Below, one piece after another: positions 11,920 to 21,756 of a stretch of DNA of 64,000 bases (the first letter of the stretch is position 1; every line of letters starts with the position of its first letter). Source of the stretch: Thermothielavioides terrestris NRRL 8126 (taxonomy: Eukaryota > Ascomycota > Sordariomycetes > Sordariales > Chaetomiaceae). The DNA lies in contig NC_016457.1 of assembly GCF_000226115.1 (NCBI RefSeq), positions 6,386,001 to 6,450,000 of the forward strand, written 5' to 3'. The position numbers and the translations under genes were made by a program. The notes under the pieces were generated by a model. That model worked only from the letters and a program-made list of their open reading frames with translations, was not told the DNA's origin and did not search any database.

Positions 11920-11927
11920 TCCTAAGG

Positions 11928-14255
11928 ATGGGAGAGACCGGGGCAAGGGCGAAGGGCAGGTCACATGACAGGCGGCCAGACTTCGAGGCTCTCACTTTAC
12001 TCCGTTACTGGTCGGTGATGTCGGGACTTGGAGCAAGTTGGTGTACACTACTGTATATATTCCGTACTGATGGAATTTGGGTATTCTGCAGTTAGTGTAT
12101 TCCTTACACTAACCTGGAACCTGGAATTTAATCAGTAACGTTACCTGACGGGAGTTACGTGAGGCGCACCTTCAGGGGCGGCAATCGGACTTGCCCAGCA
12201 GGGGTCTGATGCACGGCCAGGTTTTCCAAGCCGGCAGTTCCTTCCTGTCCACCTCTCATCAATCATCAATTTTGGTCTTCCCACGTTTTGTTGGCCCAAA
12301 TTCCGGGCGTCGCATGCGGCTCGTCCTTGGCGATAGGCTTTCAGCGTGCTTTCCAGACGGAGATGTTCAATTTCGCCGTCTTGCTGTTTCACTGTTTCAC
12401 CCCGCTCCCAACAAACACGAAATTCCGCTAACCTGAGAAAATTTCCGGAGGATCTGCGATCAGATCACCTTTCGAGATGATAGCATGCAGCCACGCTCAA
12501 GCCGCTGTGCATCAGTGCCACCTGCTCCACCGTGCGTCGTCTTTCAATCTCAAGGCCTCGCACCATGCTGGCGATCGTGATCGCTGGCTCGGCAACTTCC
12601 AGTTTACCCAACCGCACGGGCCTCCCCGCGATTGCGGATCACCAACCAAGCAGCCTGACAGCGTGAGCGGCTCGATAGTGATGATCGGCAGTTCCAGAGG
12701 CTCTCGACGTGGTCCGTGAGGCCCATGTCTTACACTCGATACAGCCAATGGTTTGCATGTTCCCGGGGCGAAGTTTGAGCTTCGAATTGCTTTGGCGAGG
12801 GACTCGGCGCCGCTTTGTTGCTGTGTGCTTGCTGCCGGAGCCGCCTTTTTGTTTCCCGCTTGTTTGTTTCCCCGCGGCCCGGTGATCTTACATACACAGT
12901 ACTCCGTCCCCAGTCACTAACACACCAAGCCCCGCCACTCACCATGCGAGGGTTTCACAGCAGCAGTGAACTTCATGCGTTCCGCCGTCTTGCGACTTCC
13001 GCCGCTACCAATATCGCCATGCGCCAACCCTTCGGTCCCGAAAACGAACTGAGTTGCGGAGCAAGTTGGAGTGGGTGACCAAACTCAACAGTGGCAACAT
13101 CGCGTGCAGGGGTGTGTTTCCCTCCCTGAGGGGCCCCGGAAGTTTGCCGAACTGGGCCGTTCGTGGCATTGGACATCGGACCCCAGCCAGTTGCGGGGAT
13201 CATTCGGCGATGTCGTACCGCAGTACGGAGTAATCCGTACACAAGTTGCAACCCAAGATCCCTCCGTCACCTGCTTGCTTCCTCTTGGGTGGCATGCACA
13301 CAGACGGTAAACCGACGCTCGAGCCCTATAATTTCTACAGTATGCTACCAGCGTCCTTCAACTCCCGTCCACCTTGTCCTTGTGATCTCCCATCATCTGG
13401 ATGAGCAACCGTGCTCTGCGGGAGGGTGCTGCGGCTCGTATGCCTTCTCTTCCGCTCTCCCTCCCCCCCTTCCCCCGCCCCCCCTTGTTCAAGGACCTAC
13501 GCTCAAGCATGATCAATCTAGCAGCAGAGAACAGGCTCGGCTTCCTGGCGACGAGACAAAACCATGTTCCCGCCAAAGCACACATCTGAAACCTGACTAG
13601 TGAGCCAGAGATGCAGCTGCCGCGCTGTCCTCAATGTGAGAGAGCTGGAGGGTGCCTCCGTCTTCGTGTCTTCAGCAGCCCGTCATGCCAAAGCCCGATC
13701 CCCAGGCGCAAGCCTGGAATGCTTCCGCAAGCCTGTTTTACAACTAAGTACTATCTGGTGCAGGCTACCAGCTTGGCGTTCAGACTGATGCCTTCTATGT
13801 GAGGCCATTGAAGAGCTTCACTCCTCCCATCGCCCCGCCGGAGAGCCAACCACAGCCAATGCGATAATAACAACTACCCTTATCCCAGAACCATGCACAC
13901 ACACACACGAACCGCCGCCCGCCCTCCTGACCGTCTATTCAACCGACCAGAGCGCTCGCGCGGCTCTTTCCAACACCGGATTGTACGTTCCGTTGTAACG
14001 CCTCCCCCCAACCCCGACGGCCCCAAACCGGGGGCCGCCATGCTCCTGTCCGGCCGTGTACAGATGCTTCCCTGTCGTCATTACTGGACCCTCAGCAATA
14101 AACATGACATTTTCCCACGCAACACCAAAACACATTTCTCCACCCATCCGGACCGTCCGCGGCCAAGGGACCCCCTGGCCCGTTGCATATTACCCACACC
14201 ATGCCATGCCACGATGTTGAAGAGTCCATCGCCTTCGAAACGCGCGAGATGCCCT
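11928..14255. other. Intergenic, no supported gene
   Basis: AT-rich DNA at 12000-12140 follows the MITE. A short near-palindrome, AGTACGGAGTAATCCGTAC, lies near 13218. A short CA run lies at 13893-13905. Frames in this interval are short and overlap on both strands. I see no gene. Confidence 0.35.
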
Positions 14256-15960
14256 TCAATCGTGGTTCTTCTGCCCCCTAGTCGACGGAACCCGCTCGTG
14301 GAACATCAGCGGCGACGAGGGCCGGGAGGTGGACAGGCCGGCACCGCGCGCGGCGTCCAGCGGGTTGTTGACCATCAGCCGGTCCTGGTCGATGTAGCGC
14401 GGCGTCCCCTCGACGGTGGTCTTCTCGTAGCTGACAATGTTGATCGGCGGCGGGCGGGCGCGCTTCCGCTCGGGCAGGCTGTACAGGTACGTCGCGGCCA
14501 GGACGAGCGCGGTGCCGAGCACGAACTGGGGGAGCGGTGTAAGTAAAGCGGGTTTCTGTGTGCGGGTGTGGGGAGGGTTAGGGGGTGAAAGGGGGGTTGT
14601 TGGATGGAACGTACCGAGAGAGAAACCTGGAAGTCGAAGAAGACGACGCTGAACAGGAAGCTGATGACGATGCTGATGCTGGTGGCAAAGTTCTTGGCGA
14701 TGTTGTCGGCGTAGTTGATGCACAGCGAGGACAGGAGGCCACCAATGGCCTGGAACACGATGGCTGTCCAGACAATGCCGTTGTAGCCGTCGAAGAAGCC
14801 GTGCTTGGCAATCTCCTCCCCGTCGTTGATGATCACGCCGACAATAAGTGCGGGAAAAAGCGAGTAGAAGGACAGCTGAATGTTCCTTGTCCAGACTGAG
14901 ACAGGCGAGCTCGAGTCCTTGAGCAGCTTCTCGAAGTACACGCCTGTCAAACCAGACACAACCGCAGCGACCAAGACCGCGGTGAGCCCGACGGAGTAGT
15001 TCATCTTGGGGCTCCCGTCCAAGTCGTCTGCAATCCCCTCGTATGTTGCAGACCGCCGAGTCAGCTCGTTCACCAGACCGTCCAGACCCCGCTTCGTGGC
15101 CTCCCCAGCCGCCTCTGCCACGTCACCAGCCATCTGCCCCAACTCGTGTACGGATCGGGGGAAGAAGTGGTCGCTGAAATCGTGGATATCCAGGGTGCGC
15201 TCTTTCGAGCCCGATGAGGGCAGGGAGACGACCGAGACGCCGACGGTGAGGATGATAAGGGCGAGCCAGCGCCTGGCACCAAGCGTGCGGCCAAGAAGCA
15301 GGATCATGAAGGCCGCTGTCGTTAGGATCTGTCGGGGTTGGAAGTCAGCCAACCTTGTCATTACCACAAAAAAGCGACCAGGCCAGCGGGGAAGGCCCTA
15401 CCTTCAGCTGGTAGAGCACTTGGAACTGGACAGCATCCAAGTTGCTCAACGCAACATACTGCAGGTTATTCTCCAGTGTGTACAACACCGCTGGGATCGC
15501 CAGCTTCCAGCTATCCCCGGAGAAGACCGAGTTGTATATTTGTTCGAACAGCACAGCCACGGGTGTTTGCGGCGCCAGACTCCTCGAGACCTCGTGCATC
15601 GACAGCGTTAGGGATATCGCAAGCTTGATGATCTCGTTTAGGAGGACGGCGGTCGAGGCGAAGTAGCGGTGGTCGCCGGGCGGCCTCATTATTCGCGAGT
15701 AGTGCATGATCTAAAGGGGGCGGGGGACCGCGTCGTCAGCGATGCCAGCGATGCCAGTCGCCAGAAGGCAGAGGCGACTCACCAAGATCAGCACGGAGTT
15801 CTGTAACATTAACTGCAGCCCAACAGTTAGCGGCTCTGACTGTCGACCGAATCTCTCTTCCGAGGTCGAGGCGAGTGCATACTGTGAGTAGAGACGCCTG
15901 CTTCAGAGGCATGCCGAGCAGCGTTGGCCCCGTGGCCATCTTGGGGCTGTGGGCTGCCAT
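14256..15960 (-). CDS. Golgi nucleotide-sugar transporter (UDP-galactose/UDP-GlcNAc type, SLC35A-like)
   Basis: Five exons (15960-15883, 15812-15783, 15710-15402, 15328-14615, 14525-14256) give 466 residues. The order of landmarks is that of SLC35A/Gms1 carriers: a short N-terminus, LMLQNSVLILIMHYSR, a KLAISL helix, then LENNLQYVALSNLDAVQFQV, the classic signature. Later come TGVYFEKLLKDS, VWTRNIQLSFYSL and GFFDGYNGIVWTAIVFQA. About ten membrane helices are visible, with an insert near residues 165-230 (Ser/Asp/His-rich) between helices. These antiporters bring UDP-sugars into the Golgi or ER in exchange for UMP. The start at 15960 has A at -3; MATGPTLLG a few codons later is an alternative. 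The C-terminal 70 residues are hydrophilic. The frame is intact. The exact sugar cannot be told from sequence. Confidence 0.9.
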
Positions 15961-17505
15961 GTTGCGCGCATCGATCTGAGAGTCGCTGGCGGCTTGAAAG
16001 AAGGCGGGTCTAGTCCTTGCTTCGCTAAGGTAAGCAGTTAGAATTGGCGGCGTCGTGGAGCGTGGATAATTAAGGCAGGCGTCAGAGGCAATCTCAGCCG
16101 AAAGTGGCCGCAAAATCTGGGGTTTGCCGAAGAGCCTGTTTATCAGCGACGTCACCGGCCCAAAAATTGCCGGTGCCAATGCACGGTCGCGTGTTGGTTG
16201 GCTGGCTCCTGCCGCCTCGACCCAGGGGTGACTCGCCGCCGCACGGATACTGACATTGAGCGGCGCAGTCGTTACTCAGCACTACCACAGTATGTACCTC
16301 TGGAGTCGCGTGCGTGTGCGCATCCAAGGGTTGGAGTTCGTTCAACAGCAAGCCGCCGGAAGACAAGCGTCTTCAAGATTAGGTGGAGCTGTTGAGGTTG
16401 GGGCACAGCGTTGTCCAGCAGCCCAAAGCACTGATTTCCAACAAATCACGAATTACTCATTCTTGGATATTGCAGAGTACCTTAAGCTTTCGCTTCACTC
16501 AGACAATGGCCTGGTCTGTTGGCCGGAAACACGATGCGCCGCACGAGGATCACAACCAACGCCGTACCGTGGGCACTGGATTGTTCTATGCTAGAATAGG
16601 TGGCCGGCGACTGCGATTGCGGAACTACAATAGTCAAGCAACAGCGCTGTCAATCGCGAACAAACCCTGATTCCCAACAGCACACGGTAACTGTTTGGTG
16701 TGTGTGCTCAAGTACCTGTACCTACCTTATGGAAGCCAACCCCATGAGGTTCCGGACGCGGCCCTGGCCGGGGACTGGGCTTGGCAGCACGGGCCAGCCA
16801 TTGTTCCCTCCACAAGGGCCAAGAAATGACCCAAACCCTGACGTTTGTTTACTGTCACCCGTCACCATCTTTCTTGAGAGTAGCCAACTGATTGCCCGGT
16901 CCAAGGATCGCACCTCAAGACTTGCGTCAAGTTTGAAATGCCCGAATGATTTTACTTGAAGGTTGGATGCCGTCTCATGCCCCTTAAAACCGGCCGACGC
17001 ATTTTCTTCATATACTATTGTCTTTCACAAGCAAGAATAAACTGTGAATGAGAATGTGAATGAGAACATGAATATAACGTGAATAAGAACGAATGCCTAT
17101 TCAGGAGCACATGATTGAAGCGAAGCTTCAATGACGATGCCTTTCGAATGTGTACTGTGTACACAGAGGAAGCGAGGAAGGAGGCTTCGGTTCATTTACC
17201 AGGCCTTTTCGACAGAGTTTCTCGTACGTGGATTGGATGCCACAGCTATGCCGTGTCTTGGCGGTAGAGATGTCCCCGATCTTTTTCTCCATCTTTCCCC
17301 CTTTTAGCAATGTCTCCTCACAGTGCCGATCCTAGAACGACGCAGAATGGTGATATCTAGGTACTTACTGCGTCGTCGGCTTGCGGCATATGTCGGGTCA
17401 TCGACAGCCGCTTAACGTATCTCGAGAACGTAGTGTGGTAGGCGCTATCGAGGGCGACGTTGACGTCATGGTGGTGTAGCGGTGTAGCTTAGCCACTGCA
17501 AGGGT
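15961..17505. other. Intergenic, no supported gene
   Basis: Part of this is the promoter of the transporter. Imperfect GTGAATGAGAA repeats lie at 17040-17095. No coding frame or RNA gene is convincing. Confidence 0.35.
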
Positions 17506-17507
17506 TT

Positions 17508-17675
17508 GACCACTGCGAGCCGGTCGACCACTGCGAGCCGGTTCGACGGTTCGACCACTGCGAGCCGGTTCGACGGTTCGACCACTGCGAGCCGGTTCGA
17601 CGGTTCGACCACTGCGAGCCGGTTCGACGGTTCAACCACTGCGAGCCGGTCGACCACTGCGAGCCGGTTCAACCA
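17508..17675. repeat. Minisatellite of 18/27-bp units (GCGAGCCGGTTCGAC...)
   Basis: About seven tandem units share the core ACCACTGCGAGCCGGT. Some units are about 27 bp because they add TCGACGGTTCG; others are about 18 bp without it. The array ends just before a run of T. The pattern is head-to-tail and nearly perfect, so it is recent. It lies about 350 bp upstream of the TATA-like box of the damaged BTB gene. Confidence 0.9.
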
Positions 17676-17693
17676 CCTGGGTTAGTGGTTAGG

Positions 17694-17696
<3 letters not shown>

Positions 17697-17735
<39 letters not shown>
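17697..17735. repeat. Poly-T tract (about 39 bases)
   Basis: This homopolymer follows the minisatellite. It could be the poly-A tail of a minus-strand retroposed sequence lying to its right, but no such body is recognisable, so a simple repeat is the safer reading. Confidence 0.85.
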
Positions 17736-18019
17736 CCTCTCTCCCAGCTAGCTAGCTCGGGTGGTCGTCGGCTACAGTAGGCTACGGGTGGCGATCGCAT
17801 CGGCCTCGGCCCTTTCAAGCTTCGCTTCACCACTTACTGGGGCGTGGCACAGTCAAGGGTCTTGTATAATTACCAGTCATCATGAGTCTCGCTCTATTCT
17901 TCTCTATTGGTATTCTTTTCAGCAACATTTTTCTCTTCCTTCCTCAATCAAAGTTTATTCATGTGCGCATCACAATTTGCATCTGCATCATGGCCTAGCA
18001 GCAAGGACAACTCGGCAGC

Positions 18020-18026
18020 TATAAAG
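18020..18026 (+). promoter_or_regulatory. TATA-like box of the BTB gene
   Basis: TATAAAG is followed by a CT-rich leader (CTCTCCTCCTGCTCTGC) and then the start of the BTB reading frame about 70 bases downstream. The arrangement suggests the initiator codon should lie near 18099, where the sequence reads GTG rather than ATG. Confidence 0.5.
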
Positions 18027-18098
18027 CCACCTCTCTCCTCCTGCTCTGCTTTCCTCTCTTAGTAGTCAAACCGTAGCAACCTTCGTCTCTTGCCAACA

Positions 18099-19217
18099 GT
18101 GAATTTCACAAACCAGCACACGACCATCCGCTTGCACGACGAGGGCGATCTCATCCTCGTCGTGGAAGACGCAACCACTCCCAGCACCGCCATTTTCTTG
18201 TTTCGTCATCCATCCTCGTGGCGGCATCACCGGTTTTCGCCAAGATGCTCGGGCCAAACTTCAAGGAAGGCCGACAGCTACGAGAAGCCCGGGCCGCCCA
18301 GGGTGCAATCGCCGGGGGCGAAACCTCCTTGCCTCCGACAATCTATTTGGAGGAAGACGACGTCTTGGCCATGGAGTTCATCCTCAGCAGCATCCACTTC
18401 AAGGCCGACCGGTTTGAGGCAAGTCTGACCGCCGAGATGATCGCGAGGATCGCGGTCCAGTCAGACAAATATAACTTCCACGCCGCCCTGATGCCGTGGA
18501 TTCGATCGTGGTGCGATGTCGACCGCTTTCCTCTCGATTATTTTAACAAACTGCGCGACATGGGCTATGGCATCCTCGCCGCGTACCGCTTCCGGTCCCC
18601 GAACCTGCCGGCAGTGTCTGCCGCTTTCGCGAAGGACGTGCCGCCCAATTTCGCCGAGACATGGAAGCAGTACGAGCTCATGGCCCACCTCCCCGAGGAA
18701 GTCTGGAGTAAGTGAGACAGCGAGTTCGCCAGTCCGGACCAGCCGCTGACCAAACGAAAACAATGAAGGCTGCTTGGAGCTGCAGATCACCCGTGGTCTT
18801 GGCAGACTCGGCTACTTGGTTTTGAAGACACTTGACAGGATCCGGACTGGCTCATGCCTAGACATCAGCCGAGAGGACTGCAGGTTCCAGGACGCTTTCG
18901 ACCATATCGCTCTGTACCTGGACGGATTGTCGCAGCTCGGAATCTGGCCCTCCCTCGGCCCGTTCAAGGTCCTCCCAGTCAGCAAGGCGGTGCAACTAAT
19001 CATGGAGCTTCCTGATGTGTGCCGCGACACATATTATGGCGAAGACCCAGATTCGTTCTGGGGCTGGCGGTTCCCGCGAGAGCTAGAGACGCTTTGCAAC
19101 CGTGCTGACCTGGTCTTGCAAAGCATAAAAGGCTTTACTTGGCCCGAGACCAGTTCTGGTTGCGAGGAGGATGATGACGGCGTGATTCCACTTAGTATGG
19201 ATGACGGTTGGTGGTAG
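18099..19217 (+). pseudogene. BTB/POZ-domain protein, apparently damaged
   Basis: The frame begins at about 18099 with the BTB strand pattern HTTIRLHDEGDLILVVED. About 18200 it must shift by one base to continue as SSILVAASPVFAKMLGPNF, the usual fungal BTB motif with KEGRQL after it. The rest is clean: one intron (about 18707-18769) joins EEVWS to CLELQITRGLG, and the gene ends in an acidic tail at 19217. Proteins of this kind in fungi are mostly uncharacterised, and some BTB proteins act as Cullin-3 adaptors. Two oddities point to decay: the expected ATG is GTG (18099-18101), and a one-base frameshift lies at about 18200. An unseen upstream exon could supply the start, and a sequencing error could explain the shift. 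Confidence 0.65.
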
Positions 19218-19649
19218 GCACGTCGTACACTGGGCCCTACATGACGGAGATCCACGCAAAGTCCGCCTGGTCGCTTTGGCACAGGACCAGCATGGCAAAC
19301 AGCAGCCAAGGTGTGACTGCTCGGCCCGGCCAGGAACACAGCAGAGCGAATGACAGGAAGAACGGGCAAGATGGCGAGCAGTACGCGAGAGACTGGTCTC
19401 CAACCATCCCAGGTACAGACATTTAACGGTTAGCTAGCCGTGGTGAAGTGGCTAACTCATGACGCAGAAACAAGGATCGAGGGGACGATATTGAGGACCT
19501 ATCTCGGCGCATCCTGGGCCGTGTCGATAGGGCATGAAGGAAAACACTGATCCGCGATGGAAAGGGTCAGAAACACCTCAATTTATCCTACTATTAAGCC
19601 CATAGGATCTGTCAGGGAGAAACAAAGGCGCCCCCAAGCTTGGCGAAGA
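19218..19649. other. Intergenic, nothing recognised
   Basis: This is the 3' space between the BTB locus and the convergent small mitochondrial-type gene. No coding signal or repeat is seen. Confidence 0.4.
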
Positions 19650-20033
19650 TCAACGAGCGGCCCTCTGGCGCGCCACTTCCTCTGAAACCTGCTGCTTCGC
19701 CTGGCCGGCCACTTTCTTCGGCTTGGACGAAAACATGGCGTAGACCGCCCCGAGACCGACAACGCCGAGACCGAGGTACCTTGAGCCCCAGTTAGCAAGG
19801 ACAAAGGCCGCGTTCCCGTCGTTTTCCACGTGGCCACGCAGCACTTACATGAGGTTCTTCTTTGGGTCTGTGCCGTCCTTGTTGTACTCCTTGGTGGTTC
19901 CCTTGTCACCTACCGGGCCCTGCGGTCCGGGTTCGGTGCTGGCCAGCCGCCGATGCGCGGGTCGGAGGCGAAGCGGCTGCCGGCAAGCTGGGCGCAAGGC
20001 GGTGCGCACAGCATGAGCTCTTGCAAGCTGCAT
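19650..20033 (-). CDS. Small mitochondrial-type single-pass membrane protein
   Basis: Two exons join at an AT|G codon (donor GTAAGT near 19847, acceptor CTCAAG|G near 19780), giving about 105 residues. The N-terminus is Arg/Ala-rich and lacks acidic residues for about 30 residues (ARAHAVRTALRPACRQ, HRRLAS), as in a mitochondrial presequence. Then comes an NKDGTDPKKN loop, one hydrophobic Gly-rich helix (YLGLGVVGLGAVYAMF) and a basic/amphipathic tail. Short proteins with an NKDGT.P.KN loop before a single helix occur in many ascomycete genomes without assigned function. An inner-membrane role is inferred. The frame is intact. Confidence 0.7.
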
Positions 20034-21756
20034 TCTGAAGTCTGGGGTGCGGGATGTGCGGGTGATCTTGGACTCGTGTTGTTATCTCACTACTCTTCGG
20101 AGGAAGACAGAAGACTAGCAGGAAGGTTTATGGTGAAGACGGTCGGTAGCAAACAAAACTCTATCTGGTTTTCAATCGAGCAGGTTGTTCCGTTTGGGAG
20201 GTTGGCGATGGGTGGCACCTATGACATCATGACCGTTTAGTGACGTGCACCCCACCCCGGCATGCATTGCAACTTACGGGAAGACTTACCTGGTAACCTT
20301 GATTCAATCTCCCAGGATCCGAAGCAGCGACTGGGTTGGTGATCTACAACTGATCAGGTACATCAGCGGTTCTTCTCTCAAACCTAGGTCGATTTCACAA
20401 CGACAACACTCCCGTCAGTGTCAAACTTCAGGTACTTGCCCATTGGTTCCCTAGGTAGCAAACCTCAATGTCTCAAGTGACGCACCCTCAACTTGAACTA
20501 CATCCTCTAGCAAACTGAAGCAACAACATCATGGCATCAATGGATCTTATCGGGAAAGCAAACTGCGCAACAGCCACCCGTCAATCTCCACCCATCATCT
20601 CAAACCATCCCTCCCTGCTCGCCGTGCGGAACAGCAATACACTCGGGAACATTTCCTGTAAAAGGAGCATGAGCCGTCGCAGCAGGTGCAACCAAGCGAC
20701 AAGCTGCCGCCGCGCAGCGACATGTCAGCTCCGGCCGCTGGCGAGGCTCGCCATTCTAACCGTTGGATGACCGCCGTGCCAGTTCTTGGGCTTCCCACCG
20801 TCCAGGCCCCAACATGTATTGGGCAACGCAAACATCCACACCGGCTACTGAGCGACGACCCTACCCGGCGCGCTGCCAGTCGCAGGCGCAACCTCTGTGG
20901 GCTCTTGCTGGCTTAGAGCTGCCTGAATGGACAGGTGATTGACGGGCGAAGGCAGCCGAACACGCCGCAGAGGATTGTGCTCTTGGCTTTTCTCCTTAAC
21001 ACTGGTTTCTGCCAAGACGAGCGGCACAGCCGGCAGGCCTCCATCAGTTGCTGGTATCGAGTAGAGGAGTGATGGTGATGCTGGGTCCTCTACCCGCATT
21101 CAAGAGCCAACTCCCAGCCTCCCATGTGAGCGACAAACGAGACAACGTCAGAAGCTCGTGCACCGGCAAGGAAAGCTGGGCCTGCAGTTGGCCTTAAGGC
21201 CTAAGCCCAGCCAGACCCGGATTCGGGTTCCATATTTCCCGATTATCCAACGGGGGCCGGCCAGCCCTCACTTTACTGCTCACCGGCCAGGCTCTCCAAT
21301 ATGTGTAGTCGTCCGGTCGGAAGTATGCAGTAGCCCCTTTGTGGCTTCGGCGTCGCAGGAGGCGTTTGAGGAATACTCTCCCAACAGCGGAGAGGCGTTG
21401 CTTTGCAAATCGGGCTTGTCCCAAGTCGCTGTTCCTCAAGGGCCAGCACTGCTTCATGATTGCCCAACCCGGGGGACCGAATTTGAACGCCAAGAAGGCT
21501 TGTGTCGGCCTCGGAACCTAACGGAGCCGCGTGGGTGAGAGGTTGCGCGAGGGAAGGAGCGATGGAGGCCACCGCTCTCTGGTTCCCGCCATTTTCTTGT
21601 CATGTCTGCCTAAAACTCGAAACATTACGACCGCGACGAACTTCTGCGTCATCGGCGTTGCCTGTGTATCCGCCAGTGTCATCTGCGTCCCCTCGCGATA
21701 CCAATTGGTCTGTCTCGGCTCCGCGTCCCACGCCTCCTTCTTCCCTGTTGGCCGCG
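20034..21756. other. Intergenic; possible small frame at 20846-21099
   Basis: A minus-strand frame of 84 codons starts at the ATG at 21099. The same frame continues after its TAG with a further 40 coding-like codons. I recognise no family and cannot tell a gene from chance. The right end is the promoter of the HFM1/MER3 gene. Confidence 0.3.

Noticed and set aside
17040..17095. GTGAATGAGAA imperfect repeats as a functional array
   Set aside because: Only about four loose copies; too weak to call.
17736..18019. SINE-like body on the minus strand ending in the poly-T tract
   Set aside because: No polymerase III A/B boxes in proper order and no target duplication seen.
20740..21099. Minus-strand frame with one TAG and coding-like continuation (WGLDGGKPKNWHGG)
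   Set aside because: No family recognised and no proof of translation. Chance cannot be excluded.
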